A stretch of 64,000 bases of DNA from Euryodendron excelsum (GCA_033060915.1 CM065377.1:38409183-38473182); one strand, 5' to 3'; positions 44,657 to 57,367 are shown, counted from the stretch's first letter. The notes: generated by a model from the letters alone, not told the origin. Numbers and translations are program-made.

Positions 44657-47600
44657 TGTAATACCCACAATTTCTCTTTGACTGCATTATGTCCCTGGCG
44701 GGACTAAATAGACCTATACGTATCATAAATCAAAAGCGAAGTCCTTCCGAGCCCAATCTAGTACGTATGTTTAAAACTCGGCTTCTTAGAAACTCGACCT
44801 CCTGAAATAGGGCCCCGAAGCACTTTATACCTAACTAATTAGCACCAAATTTCACCCTAATTTTAAATTTTGATTTCTCTCTCATTTCTCGTCGACTTTT
44901 GACAAATCAAGTCCCTAGAACTATCTACACTTCGAGCCCGATCCCCTCATGCACTCAGAATTCATTTTCAAGGAGATTTGGTTTCCTAAAAAGTTCCTGA
45001 AAGTCGCTGCACCTGGAAAATCCGTACCTAATTTCACCGAAACTTCAGATTGAGTTTTCCCTCTCACCTAGTATCGAAATCATGTGAAATTTGAGCCTAA
45101 ACCAATTAATTTTCCAAGAGCTTTCCGCCTGCGGTTTTGGAATGAGTGTTTGATAAGAATTGGAGCCCCAAACCCAGCCACCTCGAGCTAGGGGCTCTCT
45201 TTCATTTTTTAAAATTACTCCATTTCGCCAACTTTGCATGGCCAGCTACCCATGCATGCATTTAGTGCACATGATGCACAAGTCATCGCTACTTATATAG
45301 CTATATTAGTATTACATTTGCATGGTTAGTGCCTTATTATATAAACCTATATACATAACTATCACATGCTTGCAATACAACATACAGAAAGAAATATATA
45401 GTTTATCACTTTACCCTTTGTGTTGCCAGCAAGCATATTCCATGCATGGCCAATGAGAGTTGTTCTTTTAGGAAGAAAGATGAGTGAGATGCCTAGGGTT
45501 TGTAATTGAAGAAAGAGAGACCAAGAGAATCGAGTGAAATGTGTGCCCATAAATCCTCATGCACCCCAACATGCTAGGCATGCAAGGTGGCTACCCATTC
45601 TAGAGAGAGAGAGAGAGAGAGAGAGATAAATATAGTGAGAGATGGAGAGAGAACTGTGAGAGGGAACTCCCAATTACACCGGCAGGTTAACCTACACCCC
45701 TCCACATGATGCACAACCCCCTGGCTCCCTCTATATAAACGCAACCTCATACCCTTCACTGGGTATTGATAGTGAGCTTTGGGAGAGAATATCTAGAGAG
45801 AAAGAGATAGACAAGGAGTATAGAGAGAAGTTGGGGAGAAGAGGGGCAGAGGCAAAGCCTTTCGAAATAAGGTAAGGAAGACCACTTACCCATCCCCTCA
45901 CCTGCCTAAACCCAGCAAGAACACACCCTAACCCTGCTGTGAACCGAAGATAAACTGAGAAGAAAAAAAAATGAGAATTTCACCAATTATAAAGTCATAG
46001 CAAGCCAAGGCAAGGCTTGAGGCCTAGCACAGGGGTACGAGGCTTCCCCAAGACCTCCATAGAGTCAAAAGGAGGCCTCCTAGCTCTATGCATAAGCTGG
46101 AATGGCCTTGGAAGGCCAAACTCGCCAAGAAAGCATCAACAGGCCGTAACTCTGGCCACTGTTGGCAACGAGTCCACTTGCGACATCTTCGTCTCGATGT
46201 TCGGAACAATGTTCATGAAGGACACATTTCCAGAAAGTCATAGGAAGGGACCAAAAAACCTAGTTGCAGGTCTGGAACCTAGGGTTCCGCCGTGCTACAA
46301 GACTTTTCAGCTGTAAAATGGCCACATTCGACCACCACCAGCAAAGCTCTGGCCATGAGTGTGAGACCCAAGTCCTTAGCTGTCTCTGGGTCACACATGC
46401 ATGGTTAGGAAGTGTGGTGGATGGCCAAAAACGGAGCTGTAAGCAGCACCAATCACGGTGGAGGAAGGAGAAAACCATGCATTCCTACCCCACGCACGGT
46501 TGGTGGCGCGTGGGAGCTTCGATGACCACAAAATTTTTGTGGCATGCTCCTAGAGATCATTTAAGCCTACCCTAAATTTTTTGGAATTTTTTTATAATTC
46601 TATGATTTTTCATGAATTAATAACAGTATTCCAACACAGAAAATCATAGAAAATAAATTATAAATGGAAAAAATCTAAAATTTTACCAATGGGCCTCTAA
46701 AAATATGAGGAATCCAAATATGGGAGAGTGCGGGGTCACTGGACCCCCTGGTAAAATCTGAGATTTCACCTTTGGGCCTCGATACTGGGCAATTCCATTC
46801 TTGACGAGAGACGAGAAGGGTTCCAAAGGATCCATCCCACCAAGCCTTCCCTTACTAACGACCCCAATCCTATTGTTTCCCTAATTATTTGACACTTCAA
46901 AATAGCAATCACCAATTTATAAGATTTATTGAGAAATCTTAGATAATTATGACATGCAAGCTAGTATTTCCTTTTTTCATAGAAAGTACGTGAATCAATG
47001 ACTTATATTGACCCAGATGTACCATCAGGGTAGGAACCTATACATTCTTTAAGATACATGCTTACTTTGTTTCTTATTGAATAATCTGCAAGCTACTGTG
47101 TTTGACTTACTGTCAACTATCTTATTGAATATAATGTCTTCCTATAAATAATTTCAAAATATACATTACTTGCATGATTGCATCATTGGGGAGGAATAAG
47201 GGTGGAACCACAAAGGAAAAGACCCTGGGTTTATATCATAGGTGTACCTGACTAGCTTAATATTCAGGGTTATCATAGGTCGGTATCAATGGGCTTGATA
47301 TTAGGCTAGATAATCATGGGTGGGCCCCATTGGCTTGAATTGGCCTAGGCGGGATATACCTGCATGGATCCTAAAATTGATAAAAGAATTACGAGGGAAC
47401 ATATGCATGCCATGTCATTCTTTTACTGAATTGCATTTAAACCTGTACTTTATAGAAATCATAGATTTCCTACTAGGCTTCGTAGCTCACTCCTATCTTA
47501 TGGGACATTTTCAGGAGCTGAGGTATCAAATGGATTTCCAAGGAAATGAACATGTGGGATTGAGTCCCCTTTGTTATCCTATTGTTTTAAAAGCTCTTGA

Positions 47601-47808
47601 GTTAACTAGTTTTATTTTGGGTTGTACTGTATGAGACATTTCGCTAGTGTTCCACTAGTCTTTCTACCTTGTTGTAATATTATCTGGACCGTTTTGATTT
47701 ATGATGTGAATTATGTTTATTATGTCTTGTTAGACTTATAAACCCCCAACCCAATCAGCCTCAACCTTTACTGTCGTGACCTAGTGAGAGCGAAGTTGGG
47801 TTATGACA
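44657..47808 (+). repeat. Solo LTR C, second family (chromovirus-like)
   Basis: 3152 bp from TGTAATACCCACAATTTC to GGGTTATGACA, flanked by AATCT and AATGT (four of five match). Start and end resemble LTRs of Tekay/Del-type chromoviruses. It has one TATA box (TATATAAA, 45732-45739), a GA microsatellite (about 45602-45625) and no adjoining PBS, polypurine tract or coding region, so it is a solo LTR left by recombination. ORFs inside (for example 46017-46575) overlap on both strands and show no family match. Confidence 0.7.
45732..45739 (+). promoter_or_regulatory. TATA box of LTR C
   Basis: TATATAAA in CCCTCTATATAAACGCAACC, followed by a purine-rich leader with GAGAGAG runs. Confidence 0.65.
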
Positions 47809-48085
47809 AATGTCATGCTCCAAGGTGTGCTCAGATGATTTTTGTTTAAATAACCCATTATAAAAAAAATCTTTGAGCCTAAATATCCCTTTATTTCTTA
47901 CAACCCATAAACCCAGCTTGCATTAAGATTCTAAAGGAAGTCTTCTTAGATTAAGAGCCAAGCTATTTATTCCTCTGCAAAGGGCATACGAGTTGTTGCT
48001 CAAGCCACGGTGACATTTGAAGATCTAAGAGAGAAAACCAAGTGAGGATAAAAAATCCCCAAATAGCAACCCCGTAGAGAGTAGG
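47809..48085 (+). other. Spacer of element A between LTRs C and D
   Basis: Non-coding. Holds a second TTTGAGCCTAAATATCC / CCCATAAACCCAGCTTGCATT block (47855-47950) like those at 33228, 33467 and 44428, then runs to the GTAGG left flank of LTR D. Confidence 0.6.
48081..48085. other. Left target site duplication of LTR D (GTAGG)
   Basis: GTAGG immediately before TGTAAGCACCCC; the identical pentamer follows the LTR at 53273-53277. Confidence 0.85.
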
Positions 48086-48301
48086 TGTAAGCACCCCATT
48101 TTTGATAGCTCGGTAGTCTACACTCCGTCCAGACTTGTGTTCAAGTCATTGTGGGCATATTCCAATCGAATCCCAACTTTCTAAGTCCAAATCCCATCTG
48201 TCCATCGCTTCGCGGGCCCGCCAGGCCCAAATAGAGGCGAAATGACCAAAATGTCCTTCGGGGCATTGTCCTTTCCTTTCCGACTCCAATTCCACTCTCG
48301 T

Positions 48302-48800
48302 GACAGTTTATTCCTCGAGACGGTTCCAACTCAGGCACGTCTTTTTGAAGACGGTAAGTCCCCTTTCCAATCCCTCTCTCGAGACAGTTTATTCCTCGAG
48401 ACGGTTCCAACTCAGGCACGTCTTTTCGAAGACGGTAAGTCCCCTTTCCAATCCCTCTCTCGAGACAATTTATTCTTGGAGACGGTTCCAACTCAGGCAC
48501 GTCTTTTTGAAGATGGTAAGTCCCCTTTCGAATCCCTCTCTCGAGACAGTTTATTCCTCGAGACGGTTCCATTCAGGCATGTCTTTTCTAAAACGATAAG
48601 TCCCTTTCCAATCCCACTCTCGAAACAGTTTATTCCTCGAGACGGTTCCAATCCAGGCATGCCTTTTCGAAGACGGTAAGACCCCTTTCCAATCCCTCTC
48701 TCGGGACAGTTTATTCCTCGAGATGGTTCCAACTCAGGCACGTCTTTTCAAAGACAATAAGACTCCTTTCCAACCCCTCTCTCAAGGCAGTTTGTTCCTT
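48302..48800 (+). repeat. 81-bp tandem repeat array in LTR D, about six copies
   Basis: GACAGTTTATTCCTCGAGAC-type starts at 48302, 48383, 48464, 48545, 48624, 48705 and a last decayed one at 48786: a period of 81 with one of 79. Each unit holds CGTCTT, four bases, AAGACG (for example 48419-48434) followed by GTAAGT (48435-48440) or a mutant of it. Since 81 is divisible by three, it gives long ORFs of 27-residue repeats on both strands; these are by-products. Confidence 0.85.
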
Positions 48801-49873
48801 AAGATGGTCCGAGTAGCGAAAATACTTGTAAATATCACAACCGTTAGAGTTGTGGAAATACTCACAAATAGGTTGATATAGAGAATTGCCAACAAACCCC
48901 TGTGTCATGACGACCGCCATCAAAGTGGCAGAAACACTCAAAACCCAGGTCAACACCAGTGTCTGTTAGCCCACTTCGGTGAAAAATGGCCAAACTACCC
49001 TTTGGACCTTTTCCGAGACTTTCCGATCAAGATGACCATTTTGCCCCTAGGCATCCGAATGTCCTGGGAACCACATTGGCTCTGGGTATCAAACCAGTAA
49101 TCTCCTGAGATTGCTTTTTGTAGTGTTCTCAACCTCCCTTTACCTTTTCGTATCATTCCGAGTCAGTTCCGGCCAACCCGGTACAAAATGACCGTTTTGC
49201 CCCTGGTGAGCCGGTCTCCTTTTCCGACCACACCGGCTCTGGGTATCAAACCGGTAATCATCTGAGACTACCTTTTGTAGTGTTCTCAACCTCTTTTTAC
49301 CTTTCTGGATCATTCCGAGTCAGTTCCGGCAAACCCAGTACAAAAAAGACCGTTTTGCCCCTAGTGGGCCGGTCTCCTTTTCCGACCACACCGGCTCTGG
49401 GAATCAAACCGACAACCTCTGGGAACATTCTAAATAATATTTTCAAATCCCAAGTCTTCTTCCAGGACAGTCCGAGTCCGTCCTGGCAGTTTTCCGGTCC
49501 GATTGACCGTTTTGCCCCTAAAGGCCCGGTCAACCTTTCCGACCCATTTTATCCTCATTTCTTAAGTCAAATACCTTCAGGACACCATTTTAAGTGTTTC
49601 TGCTCCTTTCCGGCCTTCTGGGTCATTCCCGGCTCTTTCAAATCATTCCCGGACTTTCCAGAGTCACTCCTAGTGAAGCCAGGCTAAAAATTGCATGGTA
49701 GTCACTAGTACAGGCACCCAAATCTAGTCAAACATACGTTGCTTGCCGACCTTAAATATTTCCTAAATGGCTGGTGGCGCCAAGCCAAAAAATGGCCTGG
49801 CACCACTCCTAGTGGTGCCAGTGTAAAATTTGGCCTGGTGCCAGTGCAACAGGCGCCAGTGTTGTCCAACCTC

Positions 49874-49881
49874 TATAAATA
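49874..49881 (+). promoter_or_regulatory. TATA box of LTR D
   Basis: TATAAATA in AACCTCTATAAATACAGAGCC, just after a GGCGCC-derived cluster that includes GGCGCCAG near 49853. Confidence 0.65.
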
Positions 49882-52800
49882 CAGAGCCTCCTCCAACGTG
49901 AAAAGGATCCATCAACTCAGTCTAAAAATCATATAATTCGATATACAGAGCTCGAGCACCTCCTAAACCCTAGCTTCCCTAGGTTTTCCAAACCCTAGCC
50001 ACCATACACTAAACCCAAGCATCATATACACCCCCATACACTCATACACTAGCCTTCAACCCTCCTTTAAAGACTTGAAGAGCTGCAATCTAAAGCTTGA
50101 AGACAACTCTTGAAGATTGAAGACAAAGATTAAGACGAAGACCGAAGACTAAAGACAAGCAAGGTGCGCAAAATAAAGAAGACATACGGTAGGCTTCCTA
50201 TTTAAATTTCCGCACTTCCCCCTCTCTCTTCTCTCTCCAACCCACTTGGGTTTTCTTTATTTTAATCCCCCATCTCTTTCCCCCCCTTTCTTTGCATGCT
50301 TGAAACAAGGGGATTCCTGGTCCATATGTAGGATTGGACTATTGGAGAGTCACCGTGTCGGGGGCTTTCTTCTAGTCTAACCAGAGACCACGTGGGTCTG
50401 GACCCCTTGATTATGTGGTGAAGCCTTAACCTTGTATGTTCACGACCCCAAAATTGCATTGTGCATATCATGATCTTGCATCTTCCAAAATTCGTTTTCA
50501 AACTCGTTTTCAAAATCGTTTTCAAACTTATTTTCAAAGTTGCATCAAAATTCCCTTTTCAAAAACTTGTTTTCAAAATCACAATCCTAGGGTGATTCTA
50601 GCTTTTCCATGGCTAGGATTGCTTTAGGAAAGTATTACATTTAAAGTGACCAATATGGTCTATATTTTCAAAATCTTGTTGTTTTCAAAATCACTTTCCT
50701 AAAGTGGTTCTAGCCTTCTTATGGTTAGAATCGCTTTAGGAAAGTGAGATCTTTTACATCTTCCAAAAACTCTCTCTTCAAAAATCTTTTCCTAAAAATC
50801 TTCTTTTTCAACATACTTCCCAAAAACTCTTCTTTCCAAAATTGTTTTCAAAAATTCTTTCCAAAAATCTATTTTCAAAACCTCCTTTTTCAACTCCTTT
50901 CCAAAATTCTCTCCCCAAAATCCACTTTCCAAAAACACTCCCTAAAGATCTTTCTAAAAACTCTTTTCCCAAAATCTTCCTTCTAGAAATTCCCCTCTAA
51001 GATTTTCCTTCTAAAATCTTCGTTTCCAAAAACACACTTTCTAAAAAACTCCTTCTCTTTAAAATCTCTTTCCAAAAACTCTCCCTTCAAATTCACTTTC
51101 CAAAAACTTTTCTCTAGGATTTCCTTCCAAAAACTCGTTTTCAAAAACTTACTTTCCAAAAATCTTTTTTCTTAAAGCCCAAGTCAAGCCCTAGAACTCA
51201 CAATTAGGAAACCCTAATTTTCTTTCTAAAAACGTGGTTTTCAAACTTGCCTTAAAACCTAGGTTCCCAAAACCTCTTGTTTTCTATTCCAAAACTATAC
51301 ACGTTTCCAAAACCTCTTTTCTATGTCAAAATTCTACACTTCCAAACCTAGGGTTTCTAGAAATTTTCTTTTCCAAATCCTTGTCAAATCAAATTTTCTC
51401 TTTAGGACACCAAATCCAATATTCCCATTTAGGAAACTAGATCCCGTCCTCCGTTTTTGAAAACAAAATCAAACCTTTACTTTTAGGAATCAAATCTAAT
51501 CCCTTCCTAATCCAAACCTTTCTTAATTTCCTACATTTCTAAACCATAAGTTTCCTAAACCTAAACTTTAAATTTTTCCTTAAATTTCAAAATCCAAATC
51601 TTTCCTAAATCAAATCCTTTTTAATTTCCTACCTTCTTAAATCTTAAGTTTCCAAAACTTGAACATAAAAATCTTTCCTAAAATTCTAAAATTCAACCCT
51701 TTCCTAATTCTACCCTCTTTTTAAATCTTAACTTTTCAAACCTAAGTTTTCAAACCTTTCCCAAATTCAAACCTTTTTTAATCTCGAGACTTTCTAAAAA
51801 TTCTAAAACTTTTTAATTCTTAAACTTTCTAAACTTCAAATCTTTCCAAATTCAATGTTTTTCTAAATTCAAAACTTTCTTAAGTTAAGACCTTCTAAAT
51901 CTAAAACTTTCTAAATTCTAAACCTTTCCAAATTTCAAATCCTTCCAAATTTCAAAACTTTCTAAACTCAAAACTTTCTTATTTTCAAAACTTCCTTGTT
52001 TTCTAAACTTTCCAACTTTTAAAACTTTCTTAATTTCAAAACTTTCCTAATTTAAAATCTTTCTAAAATTCTAAACTTTCCAAATTTAAAACTTTCCTAA
52101 TTCGAAACATTTCTAAATTCAACACTTTCCTATTTTAAAACTTTCTTAATTCGGAACTTTCTAAAAATGAAACTTTCCTAATTCGAAACTTTTCTAAATC
52201 GGACCTTTTCCTAATTCAAATATTTCCTAAATCCAATCTTCCCTAATCTCCTAAACCTTCCAAGTCAAGTCAAATATTTCCTAAGTTTCTTCTCTTTCTT
52301 AAGTCTAGGTTTCCTAAACCTCCATCTTTCCAAAATAAGTCTAAATCTTTTCAAGTTCTACTTTTTTAAATCAAAATTCAATCTTTTCAATTCCAAATCC
52401 CAATTTTCATTCCTCTATTCAAAGTTCAATCTCTCAATCTTCCAATTCAATCTTCTTCAAATCAACTCTTCTATTTTCAATCGGACTCTTGTTCGAACTA
52501 CGAATGACCTAATTCCTCCAAAAGAATACGTAGGCAACCTTCATAGGTACGGTCACAACTTCTTTCAAATTGTAAATTCCACCACATTTTCCAAATCTCA
52601 AATTCTACAATATTTTCAAATCTCTAATCTATTTTCAAAATTCCAATTTTAAATCTATTTACAAATCAAATCAATTTCAAATCAGTTTATTTCCAAATCT
52701 ATTTTTCAGTTCTCTTTTCTTACACGTGCATATCATGCATCATGTTAGTTTCTTTTTAAACATTATTTTTCAAAGTAAATAGGATTGAACCATAGTTAGT

Positions 52801-53272
52801 TAAAGATTCACGTAAGTGAATCTTGGGTAGATTGAAATGTAGGTACCGAAAGGGCGGGGTAGGGTGATGGCTTAGTGCGTCTTCCCTACACATAACCAAC
52901 CTCCGAACCTAGATCACTGTTTTCAAAGACCAAAACGGAGTTATTTTTCAAAAAAGGGCTAAATATTTTTCAAAGGTTGCCAAACAATCTGTCTTCTTAA
53001 AAATCCTCTCTTGAGGAGATATTTTCAAAATTGTTTTTCAAAAACCCTAAGTGTAGTCTTTGGATTATTCTTAGTTTTTAGGTGACCTAACTCACCTTAA
53101 TCAAGTTAGGTGGCGACTCTAATTCTTTTCCAAAAGCCCTTTATTCAAATCAAATTTTCAATTCAAACCTAGTCGCACTCATTCTTCTAGGAGGGTGAGT
53201 TCTAACGAGAAAGTACAGCATTTTTCCCGCTTGTGTGAGTATTTCTTGAGTGCGAAAAATCTGGGCGCGACA

Positions 53273-53277
53273 GTAGG
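53273..53277. other. Right target site duplication of LTR D (GTAGG)
   Basis: Matches 48081-48085 exactly. Confidence 0.85.
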
Positions 53278-53458
53278 GATAAGATACCAGTAGGCAAACC
53301 AAAGGTCAAAATCCCTTAAGAATGGTGGCAATGCTATCACATCCCAATAAGAATGGAACAGAACTGAGGGGTAGAGTCCCGAGAGTATAGGACCTGGGGA
53401 AATCCTAGGTCATTCTTAAAAAATAACCCATATACATGTAGTACGTGTGCATTGATAA

Positions 53459-53670
53459 CATGCATTCAAATTCTATTCCCGTATAAGCCTGTGCATTCAT
53501 CAAAAAGTAGGACATGCATCTAATTCTATTAATGTATATGCATTCATCAAAAAGTATGACATGCATTCAATTCTATTAATGTATATGCATTCATCAAAAA
53601 GTATGACATGCATTCAATTCTATTCCTATATGTGTATTCATCAAAAAGTATAAACATGCATTCACTCCTT
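53459..53670 (+). repeat. 47-bp tandem repeat in the interior of element A
   Basis: GACATGCATTCAATTCTATT-type units starting at 53511, 53558, 53605 and 53653, with a partial one before. Steps of 47, 47 and 48. Non-coding. Confidence 0.8.
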
Positions 53671-53713
53671 TACCTATGCATTTTTAGAATTGACATGAAT
53701 AAACTATTTTTGC

Positions 53714-53718
<5 letters not shown>

Positions 53719-53800
<82 letters not shown>
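53719..53800 (+). repeat. Compound CT/CA microsatellite
   Basis: About 30 CT units (53719-53779) run directly into 11 CA units (53779-53800). Confidence 0.97.
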
Positions 53801-54299
53801 TAAATAGGAAACAAGGAATGGGGCAAAGCACAAAAAAAAGCTAAAAAGCCACCTCGCGACCAAATAACCTTAGATATCTCCTGCACCGCACATGCTTCAA
53901 AAAGCTCAGACTGTTATAGCCGACAAGAAACAGAGAATGGGGCAATAACCCACCCTCGACCTCCCAGTTAACCTTGATTTAATCTTTTTCAAACCATGAA
54001 ACCTGGGGCAATACCCCATCCAACACCTCCCTTCCAAACCAGTTGATCCATTCAAAATGAACAGGCCAAAGGTAACCTCACTCCTTCTAGAAGTCAAATC
54101 AAGAGAAGTATTACTCCTCCAAAGATATATCAACAAGAATCTTATCATATCTTCTAAAATCAAAACCCAACAGTCAAGCCAACACCTTGCATTTGAACCC
54201 CAACAGATCTCGACCAAAGATGGACCAATGTGCTCTCCTTTAAATTCCAAGGTAAGAGAGGTCACAAAGCAGTCTCCCATGGCGTCCCGTGTTTAGTTT
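53801..54299 (+). other. Interior of element A with GGGGCAA repeats
   Basis: Three imperfect units with GAAAC...ATGGGGCAA (about 53808, 53926, 53998), then an ORF-bearing stretch on both strands (53906-54280) that I do not recognise. Not matched elsewhere in the window. Confidence 0.4.
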
Positions 54300-54558
54300 T
54301 GCCAAGAAGCCTCCCAACCAACAACTCCACTATGGGCCCCCTCAAAAAGCAACCTCAACCTTAACTTTAGCATCAGCTCCGGCAGGGGCAGTCTCAACAT
54401 TTCTAATAGCCTCATCTAGGGCATCCTCTATAGTGGCCCTAACAAGGCCACCCTCTCCTTATTAGTAGCACTAGTCTTTTGCTCAACCAAAGCAGATCCC
54501 GTCATTGTCAACTCAGCCGTTGCCTCTTGTGTAGATCATCGTCTCCCATATCAGCTAT
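54300..54558 (-). pseudogene. Remnant of the antisense PMD-type ORF in element A
   Basis: The minus-strand start is ATA instead of ATG (54558-54556) followed by ADMGDDDLHKRQR, matching MADAGDD... in B and MIDAGDD... in G. Further on, in shifted frames, come VEQKTSATNKERVALLG and an alanine-rich acidic stretch with ETAPAGADAK. The PMD core is absent. A pyrimidine-rich TTTCCTTCTAG precedes the start as in G. Confidence 0.5.
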
Positions 54559-57347
54559 CCTTAAGACATGCTAGAAGGAAAGAGAAACAGTAAAGTTTCA
54601 TAGACAGGTAAGAGGTATGCATAAAAAAAATAAAAAATAAAAAATAAAATATTTTGAGTCAAAATAAATTTCTACACATTTTATATACATTTTCTCTTCA
54701 AAGAGTTCAAGTTTCGAGTCAAAATAAATTTTTTATACATTTTATTTTCAAAAGTTCAAATTTCAAGTCAAACATTTTTTTAATACATTTTCTCTTCAAA
54801 AAGTTCAAGTTTGGAGTCAAAATAAATTTACTATACATTTTGTCTTCAAAAATTCAAGTTTCAAGTCAAAATAAATTTTCTAAATATTTTCCCCTCAATA
54901 GTTCAAGTTCCAAGTCAAAAGGAAGTTTTTACACGTTTTGCCTGACAAAATGAATTTCCTATATGTTTTGTCCAAGTTTCAAATCAAAATGGTTTCTAAA
55001 CTTTTTAGAGGTTTATTTTCAAAATCAATTCCTACAATATCTTAACCTTTCCTTCCAAAAGTTATCTCCAAATCAAAATCCAAAATTAGCTTCAAAATCA
55101 ATTTTCAAAAGTTTTATCCATTTCAAAGATCCTCTAAGATGTTCATTCTAAAAGGTTTTTAATTCAAAATCAATTTTCTAAGCTTTTTTCCTTCAAAAAG
55201 TCTTATTCGCAACCCAATTCAGATATTTTCCAACCCTTCAAAAAGTCTTATCCAAAAACCATTTCCAAAGTTTTTAAAACTTTTTTCCTTCAAAAAAGTT
55301 TTATTCAAGTTCCAAAGTTTTCTAAACTTCAAAAGTTCTATTCAAAATACAATTCAAAAGTTTTCTAAAGTTTTTTCCTTCAAAAAGGTTTGTTCTAGTT
55401 CCAAAGTTTTCTAAACTTCAAATTTCTATTCAAAATCCAATTCAAAGGTTTTCTATAACTTTTTCTTCAAAAGTTTTATCAATTTCAAAGGTTTTCTAAA
55501 CTTTTTTTAAAAAGTCTTATTCAAAATCAATTCCCAAACTTTTCTAAACTTTATCTCTAAGAACTCTTATTCAAAATCAATTTTTAGGATTTTCTAACCC
55601 TTTTTTAAATTCTACTTCAAAGGTTCCAAACTCTTCCTTAAAAATTCTATTCAAAATCGATTCCCCAAGGGTTTCTAAACTTCTCCTTCAAAAGTTTTGT
55701 TAACTTCTAGGTTTCTTTAAAATTTTTCCTCAAAAAGTTTTGTCCAACAATTCATTTTAAAATTCAAAAGATTTTAATTTCAAATTCTATCTGAGTTTCT
55801 CAGGGTCTTCTCTACCAAAAAGGTCCCACACTTAAAGGTTTTAACTCTTTTTCCTTCAAAAATACTTGATTTCAAAAGTTTCAAACTCTTTCTTTATTTC
55901 AGAAAATCTTGACCAAGTTTCTTAGGATCTTCTCTGTCAAAAAGACCCCACACCCAAAGGTTTATCTCTTTTTCCTTCAAAAAGATTTTATTTCAAAAAA
56001 ATCTTCAACTCTTTCCTTATTTTGAAAATTTTCTTCGAAGTTTTTCAAGGTCTTCTCTGCCAAAAGACCCCACTCTCAAAGGTTTTATCTCTTTGTCCTC
56101 CAAAAAAATTTTATTTCAAAAATTTTCAACTCTTCTTTCAATTCCAAAAATTTCAATTGAGTTTCTCATGGCTTTCTAGCCAAAAAGGCCCCATTCTCAA
56201 GGGTTTTATCTCTTTTTCGTTTTAAAAATTCAAAAAAAACACCATCTAGATTTTCTTAACTTTTTCCTTCAAAAAGTTTGATTTCAAAAATACCTTCTAG
56301 GTTTTCTAGTTTTTTCCTTCAAAAAGTTTGACTTCAAAACACCTTCTAGGTTTTCCTAACTTTTTCCTTTAAAAGGTTTGATTTCAAAATATCTTTCTAG
56401 GTTTTCTTACTCCTTCCTTAAAAAAAGAAAAAAGAAAACGAAAATTCATTTCAAAATTATTTTCTTGATTTTTCAAAATTTTTTCCTTCAAAAATTTTAA
56501 TCTTAAAAGCATTTCTCGACTTTCCCGAGCTTTAACCTTCAAAAGCTCTGTCTCAAAAATGTTCCAAAGGTTTTAAACTTTTTGCCTTAAAAAGTTTCAT
56601 TCTCGAAAACATTTCATAGGTTTCCTAAGCATTTTCCTTCAAAAGGCCCATTTTCAAATTTTTTGGATTTTTTCAGCTTTTGCCTCAAAAAGCCTTGTTT
56701 TCAAAATTCTGGGTTTCAAGCTTTCGCTTCAAAAAGACTCTTTTCAAAAGCAAAATATTTTCGGGTTTTCAAGCTTTCGCCTCAAAAAGGCTAAATTTTG
56801 AAACTTCTAGGTTTTCTAAACTTTTTTTCAAAAGTTTCATATCAAACTTCTAGGTTTTCAAACTTTTTTTCCAAAATTTCATTCCAAAATTATAGGTTTT
56901 TAAATTTTTTCCTCAAAAGTTTTGTTTTCAAGTTTCAATAGTTTTCCAAACTCTTTCAATTCAAATCTAAATCAATCCATTTCAAAAAGCGATTTTAAAG
57001 TCATTTCAAATAATCAACTTCAAGTTAAAAATTATTTAAAAAATCATCTTCAATTTCAAAGTATCAATTTCAAAAATAATTTTTAATATCAAAATCTTGA
57101 AACTCCCCAAAGGAGTGTCATTCCACCAGTTGGAATATCGGTTTAGAAGAAATTAATTTCAAAATTGTTTCAAAATCAAGGTTTCAAAATTTCAGATTTC
57201 AAAAATCAAGACATTCCAGTTTTCAACCTCAAAATTCAAAAGTTCAACTAGTCCATTCTTCAAAAACCTTCAAATTCCAATTCCTCTGATCGCATTGCAG
57301 TCAACATGGTACCTTTACCTTATCATTTTCTACCTTTGACAACTAAA
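54559..57347 (+). repeat. 3' interior of element A, A/T-rich degenerate repeats
   Basis: Homologous to 7532-10427 of G in order and length: GAGTCAAAATAAATTT repeats (54650-54940), then G-poor imperfect repeats, the CATTCCA...TGGAATA inverted repeat (about 57121), and the approach to the polypurine tract. ORFs here are repeat artefacts. Confidence 0.7.
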
Positions 57348-57367
57348 GACATGAAAAGAGAGGCAGC
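57348..57367 (+). other. Polypurine tract of element A
   Basis: GACATGAAAAGAGAGGCAGC, directly before TGTAAACACTCC of LTR A3. Confidence 0.75.

Larger units (their letters stand above)
48086..53272 (+). repeat. Solo LTR D, Tat/Ogre-like family, with perfect 5-bp duplication
   Basis: 5187 bp, TGTAAGCACCCC to GGGCGCGACA, flanked by identical GTAGG. No polypurine tract before and no PBS after, so it is a solo LTR from recombination between the two LTRs of a full element inserted in A. Modules: an 81-bp repeat array, GACCGTTTTGCCCC repeats, a GGCGCC-derived cluster (about 49760-49862), a TATA box, a leader stem with its outer arm broken (50360-50406), G-poor repeats, the conserved island (52480-52558) and a U5 hairpin (53085-53111). 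Confidence 0.9.

Noticed and set aside
46017..46575. Overlapping ORFs of about 100 codons as genes
   Set aside because: They lie inside solo LTR C, overlap on both strands and have no recognisable domain.
48242..48741. Long ORFs of 27-residue repeats on both strands, as a repeat protein gene
   Set aside because: They arise because the 81-bp LTR repeat is divisible by three and lacks stops. The same sequence in other LTRs is closed, and there is no start context, domain or partner gene.
44657..53272. LTRs C and D as the two ends of one element
   Set aside because: Their sequences and termini are unrelated, and each has its own flanking duplication.
37183..53272. B3 and D as paired LTRs of a further element
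   Set aside because: D has its own perfect GTAGG duplication, no polypurine tract before it, and B3 pairs better with B5 in module content and flanks.
53906..54280. 124-codon minus-strand ORF as a gene
   Set aside because: It overlaps a plus-strand ORF of similar quality, covers short GGGGCAA-type repeats and shows no motif.
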